The notes under the pieces are model-generated. The model made no database searches and had not been told where the DNA came from. It saw nothing but the letters and a program-made list of their open reading frames with translations. Made by a program: the position numbers and the translations under genes. DNA of 64,000 bases from Murinocardiopsis flavida (lineage in GTDB: Bacteria; Actinomycetota; Actinomycetes; Streptosporangiales; Streptosporangiaceae), in NCBI RefSeq assembly GCF_003014485.1, contig NZ_PYGA01000006.1, positions 1-64,000 of the forward strand, in the 5' to 3' direction. Shown one piece after another: positions 7,439 through 15,727 of this stretch. Position 1 is the first letter of the stretch. Each line of letters starts with the position of its first letter.

Positions 7439-8461
7439 TTGCGTGATCACACCCTGACCCGCCGGACCCTGCTGACGGCGGGCGCCGCCGCCACCACCCT
7501 GGCCGTCGCGGCACCCGCGGCCCTGGCCGAATCCCCGGCCGCCGCCGGGCCCGACCAAGGACGCTTTCCCAGCTCCTACGTCCTGCCCGGTGACCGCGCC
7601 TTTCCGACCGGCATGGCCTTCGACGCCCGCACCGGCTATTTCTACGTCGGCAGCGCCTCCTCGGGCATCCTCTACCGGGGCCATGTGAACAAGCGTGCGC
7701 TGCGCGAGTGGTCACCCGATGGCCAGGACGGCCGCTCCGTCACCTCCGGCATCACGACGGACGGTGCGGGGCTGCTGTTCGTGGGCGGCGGCACCACCGG
7801 AACGCTGCGGGTCTACGCCGCGGCGTCGGGAAAGATGCTGGCCCGGCTGAACGGCGCCGAGGGCGGCTTCCTCAACGAGCCGACGGCGGCGGACGACGGC
7901 ACCGTCTACGCCACCGACTCCTTCCGCCCGGTCATCTACCGCATCACGCGCACCGGCGGCAGCTGGACCATGGAGCACTGGCTCGACGTCTCCCGCACTC
8001 CGATCGACTGGGTCGACGGCCAGCACAACCTGAACGGCATCACCGTGGCAGGCCGCCACCTGCTCACCGTCAACAGCAACACCGGGCAGCTCTGGCGCAT
8101 CGACCGCGACACCCGCGAGGTGGCGGAGGTCGACCTGGGCGACCGCTCGCTCGTCAACGGCGACGTGCTCATCTGGGACGCGGGGCGGCTGCTCGCGGTG
8201 CAGGGCAACCTCAACTCCATCCCGGGGCTCGAACCCCAGGTGGCGGTGGTCGCGATGGACGAGGACCTCCTCCGGGGCCGCTACACGGGCAGGTACGTGC
8301 CGCCCGGGGGATTCCTGCACCCCAGCTCGGCGGTCCTGGCGCGCGGCCGGCTGCTGGTCGTCAACAGCCAGTACAACCGGTGGATCAACGGGCTGCCGCC
8401 CGAGTCCCTGCCGTTCACCGTCTCCAGCCTCCAGGTCGGCGACATGATCCCGGCGGGCTGA
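7439..8461 (+). CDS. Tat-exported SMP-30/gluconolactonase-like beta-propeller protein
   Basis: A 340-residue secreted protein. The N-terminus TLTRRTLLTAGAAATTLAVA then APAALA is a twin-arginine-type signal peptide with a likely cut after ALA. The mature part contains repeated propeller strands such as FPTGMAFDARTGYFYVGSAS, LNEPTAADDGTVYATDSFRP and HNLNGITVAGRHLLTVNSNT. These Asn/Asp-rich loops fit the metal site of SMP-30-like lactonases. The start is TTG, supported by AAGGAG seven bases upstream. Some annotation pipelines call such proteins superoxide dismutase, with no support in the sequence. The substrate is unknown. The gene is probably controlled by the divergent MmyB-type regulator. 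Confidence 0.8.
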   Translation: MRDHTLTRRTLLTAGAAATTLAVAAPAALAESPAAAGPDQGRFPSSYVLPGDRAFPTGMAFDARTGYFYVGSASSGILYRGHVNKRALREWSPDGQDGRSVTSGITTDGAGLLFVGGGTTGTLRVYAAASGKMLARLNGAEGGFLNEPTAADDGTVYATDSFRPVIYRITRTGGSWTMEHWLDVSRTPIDWVDGQHNLNGITVAGRHLLTVNSNTGQLWRIDRDTREVAEVDLGDRSLVNGDVLIWDAGRLLAVQGNLNSIPGLEPQVAVVAMDEDLLRGRYTGRYVPPGGFLHPSSAVLARGRLLVVNSQYNRWINGLPPESLPFTVSSLQVGDMIPAG

Positions 8462-8464
8462 GTG

Positions 8465-8584
8465 GCTGTTGGGGTGCCGGTCTGGCCTGTTCCGGTGAGG
8501 ATGTGCGTCGGCGGTCGCTGCTGCGCAGCAGCGACCGCCGAAACACGTCCTCACGGCCGAATCAGGACCGGAACCCCCAACAGC
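8465..8584. repeat. 120-bp near-perfect palindrome (compact copy of dispersed element)
   Basis: Starting three bases after the propeller gene stop, GCTGTTGGGG at 8465 is mirrored by CCCCAACAGC ending at 8584. The centre is the perfect GGTCGCTGCTGCGCAGCAGC then GACC. In single-stranded form the whole segment folds into one long hairpin. Related arms occur at 5979-6115 and 29070-29565. It probably also ends the upstream transcript. The remaining space before terC (8585-8832) holds short GC-rich repeats (CCGGGCGCCCG units near 8735-8770) and no recognised gene. Confidence 0.85.
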
Positions 8585-8832
8585 CTCTGAGCCAGCCTCT
8601 GAGCCGTACCGTACCGTGCCGCGGCACGGCGCGCGGGTGCGGTGCCCCTGACCCCGGCACCGTGCCCGCCCGCCGTGCCGCGGACACGGGCATCGACCGC
8701 CCGCCCGCAGCGCCGCGAGCGGACGCCCGCCTGCCGGGCGCCCGCCTGCCGGGCGCCCGCTTGCCGGGCCTCGCGTAACGCGCCGGTGCGGCTGCGGGGC
8801 GGCCCGGGCCCCGAAGCGTAGGCTCACACACT

Positions 8833-9993
8833 ATGGATGTTCAGCCGTGGGTGTGGGGCGTGACCGTCGTGGTCCTCGTCGCCGTCATCGCCGCCGACTT
8901 CGTCGTCGTCACCCGCCGCCCGCACGAACCGTCCAACACCGAGTCCGCCGTGTGGGTCTCCGTCTACGTCGGGCTCGCGATCGTGTTCGGCATCGGGCTG
9001 TGGACGCTCGCCGGGCCGGGCCCCGGGCTGGACTTCTTCACCGGGTGGATCGTCGAGTACTCGATGAGCCTGGACAACCTCTTCGTCTTCATCCTGCTTT
9101 TCGGCGCGTTCTCCGTGCCGCGCGTCCACCGCCAGCGGGCCCTGCTCATCGGTATCGCGCTGAGCCTGCTGTTCCGCGGCGTGTTCATCGCGCTGGGCGC
9201 CGCTGTCGTCGAGCGGTTCGCCGCCGTGTTCTTCCTGTTCGGCGCCGTCCTGCTGTACACGGCGTGGACGCTGATCACGGGGAAGGACGGTGACCAGGAG
9301 GAGTACCACGACAACGCCGCCATGCGGCTGGTGCGGCGCGGCCTGCCGACCACCGACCGCTATCACGGCGCGCGGATGACCGTCCGCGAGTCGGGGCGAC
9401 TGCTGGCCACCCCGATGCTGCTGGTGATCGTGGCGCTGGGCCTGACCGACGTCATGTTCGCCCTCGATTCCATTCCGGCGGTCTTCGGCATCACCGACGA
9501 CCCCTACATCGTGTTCACGGCGAACGCGTTCGCGCTCATGGGGCTGCGGCAGCTGTACTTCCTCCTCGGCGGCCTGCTGGGGCGGCTCGTGTACCTCAAC
9601 ACGGGGTTGGCGCTGGTGCTCGCCTTCATCGGGGCGAAGCTGCTCCTGCACGCCTTGAACGCGACCACTTCCCTGCCCATACCGGAGATCCCCACCTGGC
9701 TGTCGCTGGTGGTCATCCTCGTCATCCTGCTGGTCACCGCCATCGCGAGCGTGATCGCCGCGCGGCGGGCGGGTTCGGGTCCCGGGTCGGACTCGGGGGC
9801 GGGTTCCGGGGCGGGGTCTGACTCCGGCTCAGGTTCCGGGTCGGACTCGGGGGCGGACTCGGGGGCGGACTCCGGCTCGGGTCCCAGGGCGGGGTCTGAC
9901 TCCGGCTCGGGTGCCGGTGCCTACCGCGGCGGGCCGGAGGACGCGTCCGAGACGGGCGGGCACGGCGACCCTCCGGCGTCCGGGCGCGCCTGA
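8833..9993 (+). CDS. TerC/Alx-family integral membrane protein
   Basis: A 386-residue protein with about eight to nine hydrophobic segments and the TerC-family signatures EYSMSLDNLFVFILLFGAF and GLTDVMFALDSIPAVFGITD. The acidic residues in both are conserved and linked to metal ion export. TerC/Alx proteins handle manganese or protect against tellurite and alkaline pH. Unusually, the last 60 residues form a low-complexity Gly/Ser/Asp tail (SGSDSGADSG units) encoded by short imperfect DNA repeats, which probably vary between strains. No ter genes lie beside it. I see no yybP-ykoY type leader, though it cannot be excluded. Confidence 0.9.
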   Translation: MDVQPWVWGVTVVVLVAVIAADFVVVTRRPHEPSNTESAVWVSVYVGLAIVFGIGLWTLAGPGPGLDFFTGWIVEYSMSLDNLFVFILLFGAFSVPRVHRQRALLIGIALSLLFRGVFIALGAAVVERFAAVFFLFGAVLLYTAWTLITGKDGDQEEYHDNAAMRLVRRGLPTTDRYHGARMTVRESGRLLATPMLLVIVALGLTDVMFALDSIPAVFGITDDPYIVFTANAFALMGLRQLYFLLGGLLGRLVYLNTGLALVLAFIGAKLLLHALNATTSLPIPEIPTWLSLVVILVILLVTAIASVIAARRAGSGPGSDSGAGSGAGSDSGSGSGSDSGADSGADSGSGPRAGSDSGSGAGAYRGGPEDASETGGHGDPPASGRA

Positions 9994-10154
9994 CACGACG
10001 TCCGGTGATCCTATGGGCGCCGACCGCACGCGCGCCTTCCGCGGCCGCCGAAGGGCCGGACGCCGGACGTTTTGTCGCGACTCCCCCATGCGGCGCGCAC
10101 GGGTAGGGCAAAATCATCGTGATCCGGCTCTGATCCAGTGCGAGGACGGGTGTC

Positions 10155-10955
10155 GTGGACGACAACGGGCAGCGCCATGCTTTACGGACGGTATTCGACG
10201 CGACGGCCGAGAAGTACGAGCGCACTCGGCCGGTCTTCCCACCGCGGTTATTCGATGACCTGGTCAAATGCTCCGGTCTCACCGCCGGGGACCGGGTTGT
10301 CGAGATCGGCTGCGGCACCGGCCAGGCGACCGTTCCCCTGGCCGAGCGAGGGCTCGACATCACGGCCGTCGACCCGGGCGCCGAACTGGCGGCCATCGCC
10401 CGGCGCCGACTGGCCAAATTCGCGGCCGCCCGCGTGCTGACCACGTCCTTCGAGGACTGGAATCCCCGCGACGCCCCGTTCGACGCCGTCGTCGCCGTCA
10501 ACTCGCTGCACTGGATCGACCCGCTGCGCCGCTACGCGAAACCGTCGGAGCTGCTTAGGGAGGGCGGCGCCATGATCGTGGGCAGCTGCCGCTGGGCGCG
10601 GCCCGTTGACGCGGACCGCTTCTGGACCGACGTCCAAGAGGACTACCGGGCGGTGGGCTACACGGGCGAGCCGCCGCTGCCGCCCGAGCAGATCGGCCCA
10701 TGGCATTTCCCCGCCGAAGCCGGACCCTTCTTCGAGGAGACGGCGTGCCTGCGCCACCCCTTCACCGTCCGCTATAGCGCAGAGGACTACCTCGCGATCC
10801 TCGCCACCCAGTCGGGCACGTACGCACTCGGTGCGGCGCGGAGCGCCGAGTTCCTCTCGCGGGTGCGAGACCGGCTGGAGTCGCTGGGCTCGCCTGAGCT
10901 GACCGTCTCGTTCGTCGGCCAGGTGACCGTGGGGCGCCGGAGGACGCGGCCCTGA
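10155..10955 (+). CDS. Class I SAM-dependent methyltransferase
   Basis: A 266-residue soluble methyltransferase. Motif I is VVEIGCGTGQATVPLAERGL, the acidic post-I residue lies in ITAVDPG, and motif IV is in FDAVVAVNSLHWIDP. It resembles the type 11 family often called trans-aconitate or SAM methyltransferase. The N-terminal TAEKYERTRPVFPPRLFDDL is a common opening of this group. The GTG start follows a short spacer. It stands alone, convergent with the gas-vesicle operon, so no substrate can be named. Confidence 0.85.
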   Translation: MDDNGQRHALRTVFDATAEKYERTRPVFPPRLFDDLVKCSGLTAGDRVVEIGCGTGQATVPLAERGLDITAVDPGAELAAIARRRLAKFAAARVLTTSFEDWNPRDAPFDAVVAVNSLHWIDPLRRYAKPSELLREGGAMIVGSCRWARPVDADRFWTDVQEDYRAVGYTGEPPLPPEQIGPWHFPAEAGPFFEETACLRHPFTVRYSAEDYLAILATQSGTYALGAARSAEFLSRVRDRLESLGSPELTVSFVGQVTVGRRRTRP

Positions 10956-11057
10956 CGTCCCACGGTCGGCCTCGCCCCCGACCCGGGGCCGACGCCGCAC
11001 TGTGCGGCTGATTCGGTTGGCAATGCAGTACTCGTGAGCCCGCGTGGAGACAGCGGA

Positions 11058-11600
11058 CTATCCCTCCCCCGCCTCCGGCAGGAGGGAGCCGAGGGGGCCC
11101 AGGTCGAGGTTGAGGTCGGCGGCGGTGAGCCCGTAGCGGTCGCGCAGCTCGGTCATGCGCTCCTCCAGCAGCATGAGCGTCATACCGATGCGCTCCTCCT
11201 GCTCCTCGGTGAGGTCGCCCTGGTCGACCCGGCGCAGCGCCTGGCGTTCCATGAGCTGGCGGACCAGTTCGACCACGGTGAGGACCAGCTTGATCAGGTC
11301 GCGTTCGACGGTGTCGGGGTCGGTGGCGATGCGCCGGCGCAGGTCGTCGGATGCCGTACCCGAGCGAGGTGCCCGGGACCCTCCCGCAACCGTGCCCGAG
11401 TGGGGCGCCGGGGGCTCCCCCGCCGCCGCTCCCGAACGAGGCGCCCGGGACTCCCCCGCTGCGGTGCCGTCGAGGGCGTTCTGGAGTTCGCCGAGGATGT
11501 CGCGCGGCGCGTCGTCGAGGTCGCGCACCGCGTCGCGGTGCGGTTCGAGTGGGCCGTCGTCGGGACGGCCGCTGCCGCGCCGCCCGTGCAGGTCCGCCAT
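11058..11600 (-). CDS. gvpK: Gas vesicle protein GvpK
   Basis: A 180-residue protein. The C-terminal GvpK domain is clear from RRRIATDPDTVERDLIKLVL, ELVRQLMERQALRRVDQGDL and LEERMTELRDRYGLTAADLN. The N-terminal 80 residues are a Pro/Ala/Gly-rich linker with repeats of the SRAPRSGTA type. I chose the second of two ATGs because GGAAGGGAGG precedes it properly. GvpK is an accessory protein needed for gas-vesicle assembly. It is the last gene of the operon, in the position it holds in Streptomyces gvp clusters. Confidence 0.92.
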   Translation of the reverse strand: MADLHGRRGSGRPDDGPLEPHRDAVRDLDDAPRDILGELQNALDGTAAGESRAPRSGAAAGEPPAPHSGTVAGGSRAPRSGTASDDLRRRIATDPDTVERDLIKLVLTVVELVRQLMERQALRRVDQGDLTEEQEERIGMTLMLLEERMTELRDRYGLTAADLNLDLGPLGSLLPEAGEG

Positions 11601-11642
11601 GGCGGTCCTCCCTTCCGTTTTCATCGGGTGCGACGGCCGCTG

Positions 11643-11954
11643 TCAGTCCTGGCGTACCCACCCGGACAGGGGGTGGCCGTGCTCCCACGGCGAGGGGACG
11701 TCCTCGTTGATCGAGGACACCAGGGCGCGCAGCGACACGCGCACGAGGTCGACGTCCGCGATGGAGATGGTGAGGTCGCCGGTGATGACGACGCCTTTGG
11801 CGAGGACCCGGTCGAGCAGGTCCACCAGGGAGACGTCGCGGTTCGCCAGCGGGTGGTCCTCGTCCAGCATCCGGCTCAGCGAATGCGACTCCTCGGGGAA
11901 GCCGGTGAACGAGCCTCCGCTCTCGGTAGCGCCTGCGGACTCCGGGCGGCTCAC
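11643..11954 (-). CDS. gvpS: Gas vesicle protein GvpS (GvpA/J family)
   Basis: A 103-residue GvpA-family protein. The family core is NRDVSLVDLLDRVLAKGVVI then TGDLTISIADVDLVRVSLRA, followed by ALVSSI. Its position between gvpL and gvpK matches gvpS in streptomycetes. The GTG start overlaps the gvpL stop by four bases (GTGA), so the much longer open frame upstream is not used. It is a minor structural or nucleating component, inferred from family membership. Confidence 0.88.
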   Translation of the reverse strand: MSRPESAGATESGGSFTGFPEESHSLSRMLDEDHPLANRDVSLVDLLDRVLAKGVVITGDLTISIADVDLVRVSLRALVSSINEDVPSPWEHGHPLSGWVRQD

Positions 11955-12754
11955 GTCCGCTCCCCTTCCTGGTCGAGCGACGCGAACGAGTACGGCGCCC
12001 ACGGCCCGGACCCGTCGATCCTGGTGCCGTCGGGCGCCTCGGCGCGCAGCCGCTCCAGGGTGGCGAGGAAGTTCGCGGCGTGCTCTTCGGGGACCAGGTA
12101 CGCGGCGTTGAGCACGTTCTCCCCCGCCGCGCCGGACAACGACGCGTCCTGGGGGCGGTGCCGCTCGCGCGCCTCCGACCATTCGCGCAGCGCGGCGTCT
12201 GTCCGGTCGACAAGGTCGGCGGCCGCCTGCCAGGTGTCGTCGCGGCGCTCGCGCTGCGCGCGCCGTTTGCGCAGGTACGCCTTTCCGGGGCTGGTGTCCG
12301 GCGGCGCCTGCTCCTGCCGGGCCGGTGCCGGTGCGGCGGCACGGACCTTGGGGTCGGCGTAGATCTTCACCCCGAACTCCAGTCGGCCGGTCAGCCGCCG
12401 CAGGGCGCGGTCGAACACCGCGTAGTCGTCGCTGAGCACCGTCCGCACCCGGTCGTCGCTGTGGTAGACGGTCGCCAGCCGCAGCGGGACCGCGACGGTG
12501 GCGCGCGCGGCCGCTTCGACCACCGAATGGTGCGCCCTGGCGACCTCCTCCAGCCAGCGCAGGTCCTCCAGGTTCGCCTTCAGCGCGTCCGCGTCGAACT
12601 CGTGCAGCGGGACGGTGCTGACCACCGCCGCGAGGTCGTCCTGGACGACCAGGTGCACGGGGTACCCGCCGACGCCGGTCACGGATTCGAGGGGGTCGGG
12701 GCCGAACGGGCGGGCCACGGCGTAGACGTAGCTCGCGCGGGCCGTCTCACTCAT
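11951..12754 (-). CDS. gvpL: Gas vesicle protein GvpL (GvpL/GvpF family)
   Basis: A 267-residue member of the GvpL/GvpF family. It opens with ASYVYAVARPFG, has DLAAVVSTVPLHEFDADAL and VPLRLATVYHSDDRV, and ends in DGTRIDGSGPWAPYSFASLD, the family C-terminal motif. A charged insert (KAYLRKRRAQRERRDDTW) occurs mid-protein. The ATG overlaps the gvpJ stop (ATGA) and its own stop overlaps gvpS. GvpL is an accessory protein that contacts other Gvp proteins in assembly. It is a paralogue of GvpF in the same operon. Confidence 0.92.
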   Translation of the reverse strand: MSETARASYVYAVARPFGPDPLESVTGVGGYPVHLVVQDDLAAVVSTVPLHEFDADALKANLEDLRWLEEVARAHHSVVEAAARATVAVPLRLATVYHSDDRVRTVLSDDYAVFDRALRRLTGRLEFGVKIYADPKVRAAAPAPARQEQAPPDTSPGKAYLRKRRAQRERRDDTWQAAADLVDRTDAALREWSEARERHRPQDASLSGAAGENVLNAAYLVPEEHAANFLATLERLRAEAPDGTRIDGSGPWAPYSFASLDQEGERT

Positions 12755-13335
12755 TCGCCGTCCTTCCGCTTCGCGCCGCCGCGGCTCCGCGCCGCCGTAC
12801 CGGACTTCGCGACCCCGCTCTTGTTCGCCGCGTCCCCGATGCTGCCGCCGGAGCCATCGCCGCGGGTCTGCGCCGCAGTACCTGACTTCGAGGCCCCGGA
12901 CTTCGCGGGCCTGCTCTTCGCCGCGGGCGCCTCGGCGGTGCCGGAGGCGTCCTCGGTGCTGCCGGAGGCGTCGCCCGCCCCCTGTTCCAGGGCCGGGGAG
13001 TCGCGCTCCTCCAGTGCGGCGATGCGCTCGCGCAGCGCGCGGTTCTCGTCGGCGAGCTCCTCGTCGCCGCGGCTCATGGCGCTGGAGGACAGGGCGGGGT
13101 CCTGCTCCCACCAGTCGATCCCCATCTCCTTGGCCTTGTCGACCGAGGCGACCAGCAGCCGCAGCTTGATGGTGAGGAGTTCGATGTCGAGCAGGTTGAT
13201 CTTGATGTCGCCGGCGATGACGACGCCTTTGTCGAGCACACGCTCCAGCACATCGGCGAGGTTCGCGCTGCTCCCGTTCCCGCCGCGGGATCGGATCTCG
13301 CGCGGTTCGCCCCGCCATGGTGTCGGCTCAGTCAC
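12751..13335 (-). CDS. gvpJ: Gas vesicle protein GvpJ (GvpA family) with Lys/Ser/Gly tail
   Basis: A 194-residue protein. The GvpA-type core near residues 22-70 reads SSANLADVLERVLDKGVVIA, GDIKINLLDIELLTIKLRLL and VASVDKAKEMGIDWWEQDP, typical of GvpJ. A short coiled region with ENRALRERIAALEERD follows. The tail contains SRPAKSGASKSGTAA and NKSGVAKSGTAARSRG. Similar KSG units recur at the end of GvpY. The GTG start is the first plausible codon, and the stop overlaps gvpL. GvpJ is a minor shell protein probably important at vesicle tips. Confidence 0.9.
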   Translation of the reverse strand: MTEPTPWRGEPREIRSRGGNGSSANLADVLERVLDKGVVIAGDIKINLLDIELLTIKLRLLVASVDKAKEMGIDWWEQDPALSSSAMSRGDEELADENRALRERIAALEERDSPALEQGAGDASGSTEDASGTAEAPAAKSRPAKSGASKSGTAAQTRGDGSGGSIGDAANKSGVAKSGTAARSRGGAKRKDGE

Positions 13336-13430
13336 GTCCGGCCTCCCACTCTTCGATAGGGCCGGCGGTCCGGCGGACCGCCGGACCGCGCGGCGCCCCC
13401 GCGGTGCGGTGGCGCCGCGACCCGGTCAGT

Positions 13431-14645
13431 TCAGCGCCGGGCCGCCGCAGTGCGCTCCTCCTCTTCCTCGTACTCGTCGTCCTCGGCGCGCTCGTCCTCC
13501 TCCTCGGGGCGATCTTCCTCGTCCTCGTACTCGTCGTCCTCGAACTCCTCCACCTCGGCGTCGGGGTCGCGCTCGGCGTCCTCGTCCTCCTCGGACTCCT
13601 CGTCGTCGAGTTCCTCGTCGTCCTCAGCGCGCTCGTCGCCGGGGTGCTCCTCGTCGTCGGCGTCCTCGGACTCGGCCGCCGCCAGTTCGGCGAGTTCGGT
13701 CCGCTGGTCCTCGTCCAGCTCGGCGAGTTCCGCGCGCTCGTCCTCGTCCAGCTCGGCCAGCTCGTCCCACTGCTCGTCGGTGAGACCGGCCTCCTCCAGC
13801 GCGAGGGAGTCCTCGTGGCTGAGGATGACGTCGCCTTCGCGGATCTCACCGCGCCAGCCGTCGAGCTCCTCGGTGTCGGCCTGGGCCATCATCATGACCT
13901 GGCGCCGGTAGTGCTTGAGGTCCAGCCGCAGGCGGCGGCCCTGGGCCCGCCAGATGTTGCCGGTGCGCTCGAACAGGCCCTTGGGGTAGTACTCCACGAC
14001 CAGCAGCACGCGGGTGAGGTGGTCGCCCATCGGGTGGAAGGTCACCACGCCCTTGGTGGTGCCCTTGGCCGCCTCGGACGACCAGGCGATCCGGTAGTCC
14101 TGGATCTGCTCGGTGACGCTCGCCTTCCAGCTGCGCGTCGACCAGAAGATCTTGGCCTTCCAGTTGGACGACGTGTCGTCGGTCTTCTCGACGCTCTGCA
14201 CGCCCTTGGCGAAGCTGCCGAAGTCGGGGAAGCGGGTCCACTGGTTGTAGGCGACCCGGACCGGGACACCCACGTCGATGTTCTCGACGATGTTGATGGC
14301 CTTGGGACCGCTGCCGCCGCTGCCGCCGGTGAGCTTGCCGAACATGCCCTTGATCTTGTCCTTGATGCCCTTGCCTCCCGCCGCTGCCGCGGCCTTGGCG
14401 GGGCTCTTGCCTTCGGCGAGCTTCTTGCCGCCGGTGGCGAGCATGCCCACGGTGCCGCCGGCCTGGCCGGTCGCCGCCTTCTGGGCGACGCCGCCGAGCT
14501 TCTCCGCCGCCCCGGTGACCATGCTGGTCGCCTTGGTGGTGAGGTAGCCCTGGACGGCGTCGGCGAGCTTCGCCGTGCCCTCGTTCTTGTCCGCCGCGGC
14601 GCGCAGCCGGGTCAGGGGGCCCGCGTTGCTGTCAGCCACGGTCAT
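13431..14645 (-). CDS. gvpZ: Gas vesicle operon protein GvpZ (SRPBCC domain, acidic tail)
   Basis: A 404-residue protein. An N-terminal helical Ala/Gly/Lys region (about 1-110) leads to an SRPBCC/START-like domain with INIVENIDVGVPVRVAYNQW, TRFPDFGSFAKGVQSVE and KGVVTFHPMGDHLTRVLLVV. The last 120 or so residues are extremely acidic (EEDEDAERDPDAEVEEFEDD). The ATG overlaps the end of gvpY by 14 bases. Its place after gvpY matches gvpZ of Streptomyces. The domain could hold a hydrophobic ligand or client, but no function has been proven. The acidic tail contrasts with the basic tails of GvpY and GvpJ. Confidence 0.85.
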   Translation of the reverse strand: MTVADSNAGPLTRLRAAADKNEGTAKLADAVQGYLTTKATSMVTGAAEKLGGVAQKAATGQAGGTVGMLATGGKKLAEGKSPAKAAAAAGGKGIKDKIKGMFGKLTGGSGGSGPKAINIVENIDVGVPVRVAYNQWTRFPDFGSFAKGVQSVEKTDDTSSNWKAKIFWSTRSWKASVTEQIQDYRIAWSSEAAKGTTKGVVTFHPMGDHLTRVLLVVEYYPKGLFERTGNIWRAQGRRLRLDLKHYRRQVMMMAQADTEELDGWRGEIREGDVILSHEDSLALEEAGLTDEQWDELAELDEDERAELAELDEDQRTELAELAAAESEDADDEEHPGDERAEDDEELDDEESEEDEDAERDPDAEVEEFEDDEYEDEEDRPEEEDERAEDDEYEEEEERTAAARR

Positions 14646-15429
14646 CACCGCCGCTCTTGGTGCCGCGCGAGCGGGTCGCCGTCCCGGACTTCGCCGGACC
14701 GGACTTCGCGCCGCCCGACTTGGCGCCGCCCGACTTCGTGCCGCCCGACTTCGTACCGCCGGACGCCGACGAGCCCGCCTTGGCGGGGCTCTTGCGCTTG
14801 GGCGCCGCGCGGGTGCCGCGCTGGGCCGCTGTGGCGGCGCCGCGCCGGCCGGCGGTGGCCTTCTTCGCGGCGGTTCCGGACTTCTCGGCGGAACCCTTGC
14901 CGGACCCGCTCTTCGCGGTGTCGTCCTTGTCGGACTCGTCCCGCTCCGACTCGTCCCGCTCCGACTCGTCCGCGCCGGTCTCCTCGGCGGTGTCGTCCGC
15001 CGGGGACTCCGACCGGCCGGTGGCCGCGCCGATGGCGCCCTTCGCCGCGCCGGTCGCACCGGACGCGGTGTCGGTGGCGGTGTCGGCGGTGTCGGACACG
15101 GTCTCCGTCGCGCCGTTCTTCAGGCGCTCGGTGCGGTCGTTGAGGGAGTCGGCCAGGTTGCCGGCCAACCGACCGGCGAGCTTGCCCGCCGCGTCCTTGC
15201 CGACCGTGACGACCTGCTCGCGCGTCTGGTCCTTCAGCTCGCCGACGACGGGGAGGTTCGACAGTTCCTTCGTCAAGCCCTTGAGCAGCATCGCCGGATT
15301 GATGTTCAGCTTCTTTGCCGCGAGGTAGACGCCGAGCCCGACAGCGAGCTTGAGCTTTCTGCGTCTCCCCAGGATGTAGCCGCCGACCGCGGCGGCCACG
15401 ATCTTGGCGGTCGTGCCGGTGTTTCCCAT
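14632..15429 (-). CDS. gvpY: Gas vesicle operon protein GvpY (basic KSG-repeat tail)
   Basis: A 265-residue protein. The N-terminal part contains a Gly-rich hydrophobic segment (IVAAAVGGYILGRRRKLKLA) and AAKKLNINPAMLLKGLTKEL. A DUF-type helical region follows. After an acidic patch (ESERDESERDESDKDD), the last 80 residues are strongly basic, with repeats of GGTKSGGAKSGGAKSG type and PKRKSPAKAG. I chose the ATG with AGGTGA just upstream, which lies 19 bases after gvpG. It holds the gvpY position of Streptomyces clusters. Function is unknown; the tail looks disordered. Confidence 0.85.
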   Translation of the reverse strand: MGNTGTTAKIVAAAVGGYILGRRRKLKLAVGLGVYLAAKKLNINPAMLLKGLTKELSNLPVVGELKDQTREQVVTVGKDAAGKLAGRLAGNLADSLNDRTERLKNGATETVSDTADTATDTASGATGAAKGAIGAATGRSESPADDTAEETGADESERDESERDESDKDDTAKSGSGKGSAEKSGTAAKKATAGRRGAATAAQRGTRAAPKRKSPAKAGSSASGGTKSGGTKSGGAKSGGAKSGPAKSGTATRSRGTKSGGDDRG

Positions 15430-15448
15430 GGGTTCACCTTCGTCTGTT

Positions 15449-15694
15449 TCATTGCCCGTTGCGGATCCGCTCGGCCTCTTCGAGCCGGTCCAGCAGCTCG
15501 TCCTCCAGCGCGTCGAACTCCTCTTCGCTGAGTTCGCCGGAGTCGAGCTGGGCGGAGAGTTCGGCCAGCCGGTGGCGGATCTCGTCGGGGTTGTAGTACT
15601 CGCGCTCCGCTGCGTCGAGGACCTGCCGCGCCGTCCAGTCCACGAACCGGACCGGGGCGGCGGGGGCGGTGAGAATGGCCTTGAACAACCCCAT
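15449..15694 (-). CDS. gvpG: Gas vesicle protein GvpG
   Basis: An 81-residue protein that matches the GvpG family in size and pattern. It opens MGLFKAILTAPAAPVRFVDW, has AEREYYNPDEIRHRLAELSA and ends in a coiled SELSEEEFDALEDELLDRLE-like stretch. GvpG is an accessory factor in vesicle assembly. It lies 33 bases after gvpF and 19 bases before gvpY in the same transcript. Confidence 0.92.
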   Translation of the reverse strand: MGLFKAILTAPAAPVRFVDWTARQVLDAAEREYYNPDEIRHRLAELSAQLDSGELSEEEFDALEDELLDRLEEAERIRNGQ

Positions 15695-15727
15695 TTCGGG
15701 GTCACTCCCTCTCGGTGGGCGCCGGTG

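Noticed and set aside
10762-12342. A 526-codon minus-strand frame over gvpL, gvpS and gvpK
   Set aside because: It overlaps three gvp genes in the wrong frame and has an Arg/Pro/Gly composition without motifs.
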